Of a stretch of 64,000 bases of DNA, positions 23,805 through 33,037 are shown in pieces. The position numbers and the translations under genes are program-made. How positions within the stretch are numbered: position 1 is the stretch's first letter; each line of letters opens with the position of its first letter. Under the pieces are notes generated by a model. That model did not search any database. It saw only the letters and a program-made list of their open reading frames with translations, and had not been told where the DNA came from. Source of the DNA: Acetatifactor sp. (lineage in GTDB: Bacteria; Bacillota; Clostridia; Lachnospirales; Lachnospiraceae); the NCBI GenBank assembly GCA_016290775.1, contig JAEEVF010000001.1, forward strand, positions 124,001 to 188,000. The letters are read 5' to 3'.

Positions 23805-26800
23805 ATGTCAGGTTTTAGTGTTAGAAAACCATATACCGTTCTTGTAGGCGTCGTGTTGGCCATCGTACTGGGGATCGTATCCTTTATGAGGACCACGACG
23901 GATCTGTTGCCCAATATCAGTCTGCCCTATGTCATTGTCGTGACGACTTATCCCGGAGCCAATCCTGAGACCGTGGAGACAGTGGTGACGGCTCCCGTTG
24001 AGGCCGGCATGGCAACGGTCAGCAATATTGAAAGCATTCAGTCCGTATCTTCGGACAATTATTCCATGGTCATCCTGGAATTTGCACAGTCCACCAATAT
24101 GGATTCCGTTTCGCTGGAGATCCGCGAAAAGCTTGATCAGATCAAGACGGCCTGGGATGATTCCATCGGCAATCCCATGATCATGAAGCTCAATCCCAAC
24201 ATGCTGCCCATTATGATCGCGGCTATTGGCGTGGATGGGATGGATAACGCGCAGATCAGCTCCTACGTAAAAACGGAGCTTGTGCCGGAGCTTGAAAGCA
24301 TTGAAGGCGTGGCTTCCGCATCTGCGACGGGCCTTTTGGAAAAGAGCGTGCACGTGATGATCCGCCAGGAAAAGGTGGATCGGATGAATGAGAAGCTGCG
24401 GAAGGCCATCGACAAAAAGATGGAGGATGCGGCGAAGGAGCTGGCGGAGGGAAGGCAGAAGATCGAGGATGGCCAAAAGGAGATCGAGGACGGCCAAAAG
24501 GAGATCCTCGACGGCAAGAAGGGGCTTTTAGACGGTCAAAAGCAGATCGAGGACGGAAAGCAGCAGCTGGCGGAAAAGCAGGAGGAGACTCTGGCACAGC
24601 TTGCTTCCACGAAGTCCATGCTGACCACCGCAAAGAATCAGCTTGACGCCACCAAGGTGACCATGACCCTTGCAAAGGGTGTGATCGATCCCTTGATGAC
24701 CCAGCTGACCGACCTGGAAAAGCGACTGAATTCTCTTGGCGGGCTTGGCGGTACGTCCACCGAGGGAGAGAGCGGGGACACGATGCCGGATGTGGAAAAG
24801 CAGGTCCGCGAGGCATTGAAAAACCTGCGGGATCAAATCCTGCAAAACCAATTTCTAAAGGACGCATCGACGCAGCTTCCAGCCCTCAGGCAGGCCTTGG
24901 ACCGCTTGGAGCAGACCAATCCCGAGGAGGATCCCTTAACGCTTCTTGACGTGCTAAAGAACACGATCAAGACGCTTCAAGATACCATCAACGTAGCCCT
25001 TTCGACCATCGACGCAAACCTGACGACGGTCAATCAGGGCTTAGAAGCCGTGGAAAAGGGCGAGCTGCAGGCTGCCATTGAGTTTGCAAATGCTTCCGCA
25101 AGCCTGACCATTGGCGAATATAAAGTCGAGCTTGGAAAATCTCAGCTGGAGGCGGCCGAGGAGCAGTTAAAGAGCGGCAAGGAACAGCTCAATCAGGCAT
25201 TAGAGCAGATCGCACAGGGCGAAAAGCAGCTGGAGGAAGCAAGGGAGAGCGCCTACGAACAGGCGAATATGAAAAACGTGCTGACGGTGGCCACCATTGA
25301 GGGGTTGCTGACGGCGCAGAACTTCTCCATGCCCGCAGGATACGTGACGGAGGAGGGCACCTCCTATCTGGTGCGCGTGGGCGATAAGCCGGGCAGCGCG
25401 GAGGAGCTGCAGGCAATGCCGCTTCTTGACATGCACATGGAAGGCATTGACGCCGTGACCCTCGGCGACGTGGCGGACGTCTTTTATGCAGATAATTCCG
25501 ACAGCATTTATGCCAACGTGAACGGCAGCGTCGGCGTTATGCTCTCCTTGCAAAAGCAGACGGGATATTCCACCGGCGACGTTTCTGACAAGCTGGCGGA
25601 GCGTTTTGAAAAGATGATGAAGGAGGATCCGTCCCTTCACGTGATCACCTTGATGGATCAGGGCATCTATATTGACATGGTCATGGATTCCATCTTCAAG
25701 AATATATTGATCGGCGGCGGTCTTGCCATTTTGATCCTGCTATTGTTCCTTCGGGACCTGCGTCCTACGCTGATTGTTGCGATCTCCATCCCCGTAAGCT
25801 TGGTGACCGCCGTGGTCTGCATGTATTTTTCAGGCGTGACCCTCAACGTGATATCCCTCTCCGGACTTGCCCTCGGCATAGGCATGCTGGTGGATAATTC
25901 CATTGTCGTCATCGAAAATATCTACCGAATGCGGGGAGAGGGCGCTACCATCAAGGAGGCGGCCGTGGAGGGCGCGAAGGAAGTGGCTGGCGCCATTATG
26001 GCATCCACCCTGACCACGGTCTGCGTGTTCCTGCCCATCGTTTTCACGGAGGGCATCACAAGACAGCTCTTTGTGGACATGGGTCTGACCATTGCATTCT
26101 CTTTGTTTGCCAGCCTTGTGGTGGCTTTGACCGTTGTGCCCGCCATGGCATCCAAGATGCTGACGGGAACGGGAATGAAGAAGGAGACCAAGGCGTTCCA
26201 GGCTTTGATAAACGGCTATGGGAAAATCCTTTCGGGAGCACTTAAGGTGAAGCCTTTGGTATTCCTTTTGGTAATCGCCCTGCTTGGCCTTAGCGGATAT
26301 GCGGCATATACCAACGGTACCGGCTTTATGCCCAAGATGGATTCCACGCAGCTGACGGTGAACGTGGAGCTGGATGATACGGCAACCCTTGCAGACACCA
26401 AGGAAGTGACGGACGAAGTGGTGGAGATGCTGCTGGCCATGGAGGACGTGACGGATGCGGGTGCCATGAATGCCTCCGGCAATTCCGTGCGTTCCCTGTT
26501 TGGGGGCGGCGGTGCGGAGAATGCCGCAACCATTTACGTCGTGACAAAGGAAGATAAAAAATATTCCAATGATGAGCTGACCAGACAGATCCTGCAAATG
26601 ACGGAGGATCTGCCCGCGAAGATCACGGTGGACACCTCCAGCATGGATATGTCTGCCCTTGGCGGGAGCGGCATTTCCATACAGGTGCGTGGCCGTGATC
26701 TGGACACGCTGCGCCGCATTGCCAAGGACGTGGCAAAGATCGCATCCCAGACCGAAGGCACGGAGAGCGTATATGACGGCCTTGCGGAGTCCGGAACGGA

Positions 26801-27926
26801 GCTGCGCATTCACGTAAAGAAGGAGGAAGCCGTAAAGTACGGGCTTACCGTGGCGCAGGTGTTTGCCCAGGTCATGGATAAGGTGGCCACGGCCAACGCA
26901 TCCACCGTTCTTTCCGGCGAGGATCAGGATTACAGCGTTTACGTAAAGAGTGACAGCGACGAGGCCCTGACCAGGGAGCTCTTAAAGCAGATCGAGCTGA
27001 ACGGCACCGGCGAGAATCAGGCGCCCGTGAAGGTCAGACTCTCCGAGGTGGCTGATTTTGAGGATGAAAAATCCCTGGATTCCATCAACAGAGTGGATCA
27101 GTCCAGGTATATTTCCGTGACGGCGAAGATCGCGGACGGATATAACGTGGGTAAGGTCTCCACGGTATTGGAGGCTAAGCTGCGGGACTATCAGGTTCCA
27201 AACGGATACCGGCTTGTGAACTCGGGTGAGAACGAGACCATCAATGACGCGCTGCGCCAGATCATTTTGATGCTGGTGCTGGCAGTTGTCTTCATGTATC
27301 TGATCATGGTGGCTCAGTTCCAGTCCCTGCTTTCGCCCTTCATCATCATGTTTACGATTCCGCTGGCCTTCACGGGCGGCTTCTTTGGCTTGTATTTTAC
27401 GGGCAGTGAGATTTCCGTGGTGGCTATGATCGGCTTTGTCATGCTTTCCGGCGTCATCGTAAACAATGGTATTGTGCTTGTGGATTATATCAATCAGCTG
27501 CGCGAGGCTGGCATGGAGAGGAAAGAGGCGATCCTGACCGCAGGAAAGACAAGGCTTCGTCCCGTTCTCATGACGGCCCTCACCACCATCCTGGCGTTGT
27601 CCACCATGGTATTTTCCAATGACATGGGCGCCGCAATGAGCCGCCCCATGGCCATTGTAACCATTGGAGGACTGCTTTACGGAACGCTTCTTACGCTGGT
27701 GGTCATTCCCTGCGTATATGACGTTCTGGCGCGCAAGAACTGCTACCAGAAGGAAACGCCCCAGGGAAGGGTGGAATGGGTTGATTTTGAGGAGGAAACG
27801 GCTCCTGCGGCTCCTGCCGCAGAAGAACCCGGCGCGACGCAGGCAGCGGCCGCAGAAGAGTCCGGCGCGACGCAGGTGCAGGAAGCGGCCGCAGAGGAGC
27901 CGGCGGGCCGATTGGACGAGGAATGA
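23805..27926 (+). CDS. RND-family efflux transporter with coiled-coil insert
   Basis: A 1373-residue membrane protein of the AcrB/SwrC-like (HAE1) group. The N-terminus (MSGFSVRKPYTVLVGVVLAIVLG) is the first helix, the RND motif GMLVDNSIVVIENIYR and later GVIVNNGIVLVDYINQLREAG are present, and two sets of helices surround two large extracytoplasmic loops. The first loop (about residues 195-485) contains a long coiled coil with repeats such as KIEDGQKEIEDGQKEI and a second helical arm near 400-485; this is about 300 residues more than in Gram-negative RND pumps. The C-terminus is an Ala/Glu-rich repeat. CGGAGG (23793-23798) supports ATG 23805. There is no membrane fusion partner beside it. The likely role is export of amphiphilic or lipid-like compounds. 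Confidence 0.88.
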   Translation: MSGFSVRKPYTVLVGVVLAIVLGIVSFMRTTTDLLPNISLPYVIVVTTYPGANPETVETVVTAPVEAGMATVSNIESIQSVSSDNYSMVILEFAQSTNMDSVSLEIREKLDQIKTAWDDSIGNPMIMKLNPNMLPIMIAAIGVDGMDNAQISSYVKTELVPELESIEGVASASATGLLEKSVHVMIRQEKVDRMNEKLRKAIDKKMEDAAKELAEGRQKIEDGQKEIEDGQKEILDGKKGLLDGQKQIEDGKQQLAEKQEETLAQLASTKSMLTTAKNQLDATKVTMTLAKGVIDPLMTQLTDLEKRLNSLGGLGGTSTEGESGDTMPDVEKQVREALKNLRDQILQNQFLKDASTQLPALRQALDRLEQTNPEEDPLTLLDVLKNTIKTLQDTINVALSTIDANLTTVNQGLEAVEKGELQAAIEFANASASLTIGEYKVELGKSQLEAAEEQLKSGKEQLNQALEQIAQGEKQLEEARESAYEQANMKNVLTVATIEGLLTAQNFSMPAGYVTEEGTSYLVRVGDKPGSAEELQAMPLLDMHMEGIDAVTLGDVADVFYADNSDSIYANVNGSVGVMLSLQKQTGYSTGDVSDKLAERFEKMMKEDPSLHVITLMDQGIYIDMVMDSIFKNILIGGGLAILILLLFLRDLRPTLIVAISIPVSLVTAVVCMYFSGVTLNVISLSGLALGIGMLVDNSIVVIENIYRMRGEGATIKEAAVEGAKEVAGAIMASTLTTVCVFLPIVFTEGITRQLFVDMGLTIAFSLFASLVVALTVVPAMASKMLTGTGMKKETKAFQALINGYGKILSGALKVKPLVFLLVIALLGLSGYAAYTNGTGFMPKMDSTQLTVNVELDDTATLADTKEVTDEVVEMLLAMEDVTDAGAMNASGNSVRSLFGGGGAENAATIYVVTKEDKKYSNDELTRQILQMTEDLPAKITVDTSSMDMSALGGSGISIQVRGRDLDTLRRIAKDVAKIASQTEGTESVYDGLAESGTELRIHVKKEEAVKYGLTVAQVFAQVMDKVATANASTVLSGEDQDYSVYVKSDSDEALTRELLKQIELNGTGENQAPVKVRLSEVADFEDEKSLDSINRVDQSRYISVTAKIADGYNVGKVSTVLEAKLRDYQVPNGYRLVNSGENETINDALRQIILMLVLAVVFMYLIMVAQFQSLLSPFIIMFTIPLAFTGGFFGLYFTGSEISVVAMIGFVMLSGVIVNNGIVLVDYINQLREAGMERKEAILTAGKTRLRPVLMTALTTILALSTMVFSNDMGAAMSRPMAIVTIGGLLYGTLLTLVVIPCVYDVLARKNCYQKETPQGRVEWVDFEEETAPAAPAAEEPGATQAAAAEESGATQVQEAAAEEPAGRLDEE

Positions 27927-27953
27927 CCCTCTTGGGCAACAAGAACAAAAAAG

Positions 27954-27985
27954 AAAAGCCCTGAGGAAAAACCTCAGGGCTTTTT
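27954..27985. terminator. Bidirectional terminator between RND gene and tRNA-Thr
   Basis: GCCCTGAGG (27958-27966) and CCTCAGGGC (27972-27980) with a 5-base loop, flanked by AAAA on the left and TTTTT on the right. It can end both the plus-strand transporter gene and the minus-strand tRNA. Confidence 0.88.
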
Positions 27986-27989
27986 CGTG

Positions 27990-28062
27990 AGCTGCTGACC
28001 GGAATCGAACCGGTGACCTCCACATTACCAATGTGACGCTCTACCGACTGAGCCACAGCAGC
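27990..28062 (-). tRNA. tRNA-Thr (GGT)
   Basis: On the minus strand the acceptor stem is GCTGCTG with CAGCAGC, the D arm GGCTCAGTCGGTAGAGC, the anticodon loop TTGGTAA with GGT, and the T arm CCGGTTCGATTCCGG. The discriminator is T and no CCA is encoded. It points towards the terminator at 27954. Confidence 0.95.
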
Positions 28063-28148
28063 ATTTGGACTTGCTTTCGCAGTCACCGTGTATCATATTA
28101 ACAAATGTTTACCGTTCTGTCAATACTAATTTTGAGGAGTTTTTGAAC

Positions 28149-28856
28149 ATGGAAGAAGGAAGGACTTTGAAGGTCATCGCAAGGATCCATACGGATTTTC
28201 CGACGAAATTCGGAATACCGAGACAAAGCGGCCTTGTAGAGGAGCTTGTGGGAGAGGTCACGTTTGAGCCGACGTATCGGCAGCCGGAGGCTTTGATGGG
28301 GCTGGAGGAGTATTCTCACCTTTGGCTTCTTTGGGATTTTTCCCAGGTTCAGCGCGAGGGCTGGACTGCCACGGTGCACCCGCCCCGTCTTGGCGGAAAG
28401 GAAAAGCGAGGCGTCTTTGCGACCAGATCTCCATTTCGTCCTAATCCCATTGGCTTATCCTGCGTAAAGCTTCTGAAAGTCATCACGGAGGGAGAGGATG
28501 CGCCAAAACTGCTTGTTGCGGGCGCGGACCTCATGGACGGCACTCCGATCTATGACATAAAACCGTATCTCCCTTACGCGGATTGCATCGCGGATGCCAG
28601 GGGAGGCTTTGGGGAAGCGCATAAAAAGGATCAGATCCAAGTGGACTTCCCGGAGGAGCTTTTGGAACGCATCCCGGAAGACAAAAGAGAAGCGGCAATG
28701 GCCGTTCTTTCGCAGGATCCAAGGGCCGCATATCATAAGCAGGAGGACTATGTGTACGGCATGTCCTTTGCGGGCTGGGACCTTCGCTTTACCGTGGCAG
28801 ATGAGGTCCTGAAAGTGGTAGACGTGGTACCAATGGGAACTGAAAATGTGAAGTAG
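28149..28856 (+). CDS. trmO: tRNA (t6A37) methyltransferase TrmO
   Basis: A 235-residue TsaA/TrmO-like protein that adds a methyl group to N6-threonylcarbamoyladenosine at position 37 of tRNA. The family beta-barrel signature is visible: IARIHTDFPTKFGIPRQ, LEEYSHLWLLWDFS, the HPPRLGGKEKRGVFATRSPFRPNPIGLS core, and GADLMDGTPIYDIKPYLPYAD. GAGGAG (28134-28139) precedes ATG 28149. Its target, tRNA-Thr, happens to lie just upstream on the other strand. Confidence 0.9.
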   Translation: MEEGRTLKVIARIHTDFPTKFGIPRQSGLVEELVGEVTFEPTYRQPEALMGLEEYSHLWLLWDFSQVQREGWTATVHPPRLGGKEKRGVFATRSPFRPNPIGLSCVKLLKVITEGEDAPKLLVAGADLMDGTPIYDIKPYLPYADCIADARGGFGEAHKKDQIQVDFPEELLERIPEDKREAAMAVLSQDPRAAYHKQEDYVYGMSFAGWDLRFTVADEVLKVVDVVPMGTENVK

Positions 28857-28871
28857 AGTTTCCGAAAAAAC

Positions 28872-28900
28872 TTGACCATTTCGGCATTATATGATAAAAT
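28872..28900 (+). promoter_or_regulatory. Promoter of the opp operon
   Basis: TTGACC (28872-28877), 17-base spacer, TAAAAT (28895-28900), about 75 bases before the ATG of the substrate-binding protein. Confidence 0.75.
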
Positions 28901-28976
28901 TTTATTTGTTGCAAAAACAGAAATCGAGGGGGCACTGTTTTATAAACAATAAACAAAATTGAGAGGAGTTGTTGTT

Positions 28977-31187
28977 ATGAAGAAAAAGTTTCTTTCCGCA
29001 CTTTTGGTTGCAGCCATGACCGCAAGTCTGTGTGCTTGTACCAACGGTGCAACCGTATCTTCGTCTGACGCTTCCGGTGCTGCTTCTTCTGAGCAGGTAA
29101 CCAGTAGTGTATCAGGCGGAACCGAGCAGCAAGCTGTGACCCCGAGCATCGCGTGGGCAGACATGGAGTATGATGATGCTTCCGCGTATGTTTACGACGC
29201 AGCACTCGGCGATTTCTATGACATTTATCAGAAGGCAGCTGATGCGAAGTCCATTTCTGAGAGCTATGCACTGCAGGCAATTGCAGAGGCAAAGCTTCTT
29301 GAATCCGCGATCATGCTTCCCACCCAGTCTCAGGGCGGTAACTATGCCATCTCCAGAGTAGCACCGTACACCGTATCTCCTGTTCTGTGGGGAAATGATT
29401 CCGAAAGACTTCATCAGGCCATCATTACGACCGAGTTCATCACCACCGCAGATCGTGATGCGATGAACGCGAAGTATGCTGAGCTGAAGGGCACCGGCAC
29501 CTACGAGCAGTGGGCAAAGGATTATCTGACCGGCAAGGGCTACACCTTGAAGGACACCTATTCCCTTGCCAATACTTCTGACCCTGTAACCTGGGACGTC
29601 ATTTCCACTTCTCAGGCAGCAGATTCCGAAAAGATCGTTCAGACCTATGATGGTCTTGTAGAATATGACATCGAAGGCGTGCTTCAGCCCGCTCTTGCTG
29701 AGAGCTGGGAGGTTTCCGCTGACGGCCTTACCTACACCTTCCACCTTCGCAACACCGTATGGGTTGACTCCCAGGGTCGTAAGGTTGCTGACGTGGTAGC
29801 AGACGACTTCGTTGCAGGCTTCCAGCACATGCTTGACTGCCCGGATGCTCCTTGGTATCTGGTTCAGGACGTTGTGGTTGGCGCAACCGAGTACACCGAG
29901 GGTGAGATCACTGACTTTAGCCAGGTTGGCGTTAAGGCAGTGGATGACCACACCGTAACCTACACGCTTTGCCAGCCTACTTCTTACTTCACGACCATGC
30001 TTGGCTATGGCGCATTCGCTCCCATGAGCAGAGCATATTATGAGTCTCAGGGTGGTAAGTTCGGCGTAGATTTCGATCCTTCCGCTGATTCTTACAAGTA
30101 TGGTACCACCAAGGACAACATCGCCTACTGCGGTCCTTACGTTGTAACCAATGCAACCGAGAAGAACATCATCAAGTTCGAGGCAAACAAGAGCTACTGG
30201 AACAAGGACAACATCAACGTCAAGGTTCAGAACTGGCTCTTTAACGACGGTACTGACACTCTGAAGTCTTACAATGATGCAGTTGCAGGAACCATTGATG
30301 GCGCTCGTCTTAACAGCTCCGCACTGGAGATCGCTAAGAGCGACGGCAACTTTGACAAGTATCATTTCGTAAGCAGATGTAACGCTACGATCTTCTCCCT
30401 GTTCCTGAACCTGAACAGATCGGCGTATGCGAACTTCAACGATGAGACCAAGGCCGTTTCTCCTCAGAGCGATGACGACAAGCTCAGAACCACGCTTGCA
30501 GTGAACAACATCCACTTCCGTCGTGCACTGAGCTACTCTGTTGACAGAGCAGCTTACAACGCACAAAGCGTAGGTGAAGAGCTGAAGCTCACTTCCCTGA
30601 GAAACAGCTACACCCCTGGCGACTTCGTATTCCTTTCCGAGGACGTAACCGTTGACATCAATGGTAAGGCTACCACCTTCAAGGCCGGCACCAACTATGG
30701 TGAGATCGTTCAGGCACAGATCGACGCTGACGGCGTTGCGATCGTTGCTTGGGATCCTAAGGCAAACAACGGCGCAGGAAGCTCCGACGCATTTGACGGT
30801 TGGTACAACGTATCCAATGCAAAGGCTGAGCTTGCATCCGCGATCGATGAGCTGAAGGCACAGGGCATTGAGATCAGCGAATCCAATCCTATTTACCTTG
30901 ACCTGCCTTATTTCTCAGGCAGCACCACCTACACCAACAGAGCAAACGTTGTAAAGCAGTCCATCGAGGCAGCGCTTGAGAAGAAGGTGATCGTGAACCT
31001 GATCGAGTGTAAGGAGGCAAAGGATTGGTACTATGCAGGTTATTATCCTTCCACCGGTGACCAGAGCAACTTTGACCTCTGCGATCTGTCTGGTTGGGGC
31101 CCTGACTACGGTGATCCCAAGACCTACCTTGACACCTTCCTTCCTGATTATGCAGGTTACATGACCAAGATGCTCGGCATCTACTAA
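28977..31187 (+). CDS. Oligopeptide-type ABC substrate-binding lipoprotein
   Basis: A 736-residue family 5 solute-binding lipoprotein (OppA/DppA-like). Residues 1-21 are a lipoprotein signal peptide ending LCAC, with a Ser/Thr/Ala-rich linker after it. The core has the family features AESWEVSADGLTYTFHLR, VADDFVAGFQHML, SPxYxQ-like PTSYFTTMLGYGAFAPM and HFRRALSYSVDRAAY. It is about 200 residues longer than common OppA proteins; the extra residues are mainly N-terminal (about 45-205), where a helical region with repeated Asp/Ala/Ser motifs precedes the domain. The codon use is more biased to frequent codons than that of its neighbours, as in highly expressed genes. It captures peptides for the permeases downstream. 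Confidence 0.9.
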   Translation: MKKKFLSALLVAAMTASLCACTNGATVSSSDASGAASSEQVTSSVSGGTEQQAVTPSIAWADMEYDDASAYVYDAALGDFYDIYQKAADAKSISESYALQAIAEAKLLESAIMLPTQSQGGNYAISRVAPYTVSPVLWGNDSERLHQAIITTEFITTADRDAMNAKYAELKGTGTYEQWAKDYLTGKGYTLKDTYSLANTSDPVTWDVISTSQAADSEKIVQTYDGLVEYDIEGVLQPALAESWEVSADGLTYTFHLRNTVWVDSQGRKVADVVADDFVAGFQHMLDCPDAPWYLVQDVVVGATEYTEGEITDFSQVGVKAVDDHTVTYTLCQPTSYFTTMLGYGAFAPMSRAYYESQGGKFGVDFDPSADSYKYGTTKDNIAYCGPYVVTNATEKNIIKFEANKSYWNKDNINVKVQNWLFNDGTDTLKSYNDAVAGTIDGARLNSSALEIAKSDGNFDKYHFVSRCNATIFSLFLNLNRSAYANFNDETKAVSPQSDDDKLRTTLAVNNIHFRRALSYSVDRAAYNAQSVGEELKLTSLRNSYTPGDFVFLSEDVTVDINGKATTFKAGTNYGEIVQAQIDADGVAIVAWDPKANNGAGSSDAFDGWYNVSNAKAELASAIDELKAQGIEISESNPIYLDLPYFSGSTTYTNRANVVKQSIEAALEKKVIVNLIECKEAKDWYYAGYYPSTGDQSNFDLCDLSGWGPDYGDPKTYLDTFLPDYAGYMTKMLGIY

Positions 31188-31198
31188 AACGCAAGGAT

Positions 31199-31434
31199 CG
31201 GAAGCCTTTGCCCAACGGCAAGTTTACTTGCAAGTGGGCAAATGGCTTTCGAATCCGCCAAAAAGTATGAGGAAATAGTGGGGCAGGGGCCCCACGGGTT
31301 CCGAATACTTTTGAGGATTGCGAGACGGCGAAGCCGGAAGCAATCCGTGCGTTTTGTAAACCTATATAAGAACTATAGAACCACACAACAAAAAAACAAC
31401 GTAGGAGAATGGCGTTTTTCTCGCCATTCTCCTA
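31199..31434 (+). promoter_or_regulatory. Array of hairpins between oppA-like and oppB-like genes
   Basis: The 275-base gap holds four hairpins and no gene. GAAGCC/TTTGCCCA (31201-31214) pairs with TGGGCAAATGGCTTTC (31235-31250), with an inner GCAAG/CTTGC stem. AAAAGTAT (31261-31268) with ATACTTTT (31305-31312) encloses GTGGGGC/GCCCCAC (31278-31295). ATTGC and GCAAT (about 31316-31343) enclose GGC/GCC. TAGGAGAATGGCG (31402-31414) pairs perfectly with CGCCATTCTCCTA (31422-31434). TATAAT (31443-31448) follows the last one. They may protect the oppA message or reduce read-through, giving more binding protein than permease. Confidence 0.6.
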
Positions 31435-31462
31435 TAGTCGTGTATAATGAGAGAATCCGATT

Positions 31463-33031
31463 ATGGCAAAATATCTGATCAAACGAATCCTATATGGCAT
31501 CTTTTCTCTGGTGGTCGTTGTCGCGATCGTCATGATCCTCATTTATTCCATGCTCAATCGTGACCTTGTTTTTGCGGGGGATCCCAACTTCGTAAAACAG
31601 GCGGGCAACCAGAAGGAAGCTTATATGTACAACAAGTGGGAGCAGTATGGCTACATGGATTACGTGCCCTATGCTGATTACCTCAAGGACCTCTGCAAGG
31701 CCGGCCAGATCGATGAGGAGACCAGGTCCAAGGCGGCCTCCATCGGCAGGAAGGAGGACAAGGATTCGGATCTGACGAAGGAGTACGTGGCAAAGTTCAA
31801 GGAGTATTATACCTCCAAGGGGTACACCATCATTCGTCTCGATGCCAAAATGGCGGGCAAAAAAGTGGCAAACGGCGGTCAGCAGCAGCTGTTTGCTTAT
31901 CGTGACGTGCCTCTTAGTCAAAGGATCTGGAAGTATTTCACGGGTCTGCTTTCGTTTGATAACATTCATAAAGTCGAAAATATTACCGGGGAGAGAGGCA
32001 TTACCTTTACCTGGTATGACCCCGCCTATGGCGGACATAGATTGGCGCCGGCGATCATTGGCAACGGCACCTACCATAAGTATCTTCTGTACGTGGATGA
32101 TCGTTTTCCTTTCGTACATCAGCATTTTGTCTCCTTAAACCTGGGCACCTCCTATACGGTAAATCAGGGCGTCGACGTGTTCACGACGATGAACGCTACC
32201 CAGGGTTCCTACGTAAAATCTCTTGTCACTTATCCCACGGGCCACACTGAGATGACTGCGGATGACCTTCATACCGCGACTTATCTCGAAGGGTCGCTGA
32301 AGGCCAGCCTGGTTTATGCGGATCGTTTCACGGATGATTACACCAACGTGATCACCAAAAAGAACGGCCTTTCCAAGATCGGGTATTCCTTCGTGATCGG
32401 TATCATTGAAGTCATTCTGGCATATCTCATCGGCCTTCCCATCGGTGTCTGGATGTCCAGAAGGAAGGACAAGCTTGCCGATAAGATCGGTACCTGCTAC
32501 ATTGTGTTTGTCATTGCGGTGCCCAGCATCGCATACATCTTCATGATCAAGGCCATCGGCGGAAAGCTGGGACTTCCCACCACCTTCGACATGGAGTCCG
32601 CAAGTAAACTGATGTACATGCTTCCCATCATATCCTTGGCGCTTCCGTCCATCGGAGGCCTGATGAAATGGATGAGAAGGTACATGATCGATCAGATGAA
32701 TTCGGATTACGTAAAGTTTGCAAGGTCCGGCGGTCTGTCGGAGGGTGAGATCTTCTTCAAGCATATCATGAAGAATGCGGCAATCCCCATCATCCACGGC
32801 ATTCCCGGAGCAGTCCTGTTCGCAATGGTCGGCGCCATCGTGACCGAGCGAGTTTACGTGGTACCTGGTGCAGGTAATTTGCTCACCATTGCGATCAACA
32901 AGTACGACAACGGCGTGATCGTGGGCGTTACGTTATTCTACGCAACCTTGAGCGTCGTCTCCCTGATCCTGGGCGACGTTCTCATGGCAATCTTTGATCC
33001 CAGAATTTCATTTACGACGAAGGACAGGTAA
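31463..33031 (+). CDS. Oligopeptide ABC permease (OppB-like) with extracytoplasmic insert
   Basis: A 522-residue inner membrane subunit. The first helix (YLIKRILYGIFSLVVVVAIVMILIYSML) matches the family start. The conserved permease core only begins near residue 300 (SFVIGIIEVILAYLIGLPIGVWM), with the EAA-type loop around MNSDYVKFARSGGLSEGEIFFKHIMKNAAIPI. Between them lie about 250 residues outside the membrane, against about 70 in a normal OppB. This segment contains many Lys, Tyr and Asp and no domain I recognise. The gene is 7 bases from the next permease gene. Confidence 0.87.
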   Translation: MAKYLIKRILYGIFSLVVVVAIVMILIYSMLNRDLVFAGDPNFVKQAGNQKEAYMYNKWEQYGYMDYVPYADYLKDLCKAGQIDEETRSKAASIGRKEDKDSDLTKEYVAKFKEYYTSKGYTIIRLDAKMAGKKVANGGQQQLFAYRDVPLSQRIWKYFTGLLSFDNIHKVENITGERGITFTWYDPAYGGHRLAPAIIGNGTYHKYLLYVDDRFPFVHQHFVSLNLGTSYTVNQGVDVFTTMNATQGSYVKSLVTYPTGHTEMTADDLHTATYLEGSLKASLVYADRFTDDYTNVITKKNGLSKIGYSFVIGIIEVILAYLIGLPIGVWMSRRKDKLADKIGTCYIVFVIAVPSIAYIFMIKAIGGKLGLPTTFDMESASKLMYMLPIISLALPSIGGLMKWMRRYMIDQMNSDYVKFARSGGLSEGEIFFKHIMKNAAIPIIHGIPGAVLFAMVGAIVTERVYVVPGAGNLLTIAINKYDNGVIVGVTLFYATLSVVSLILGDVLMAIFDPRISFTTKDR

Positions 33032-33037
33032 GGGCGT

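Noticed and set aside
29112..30566. A 484-codon minus-strand frame opposite the oppA-like gene
   Set aside because: The plus-strand product is a clear solute-binding lipoprotein with signal peptide; the antisense frame has no domain or ribosome binding site.
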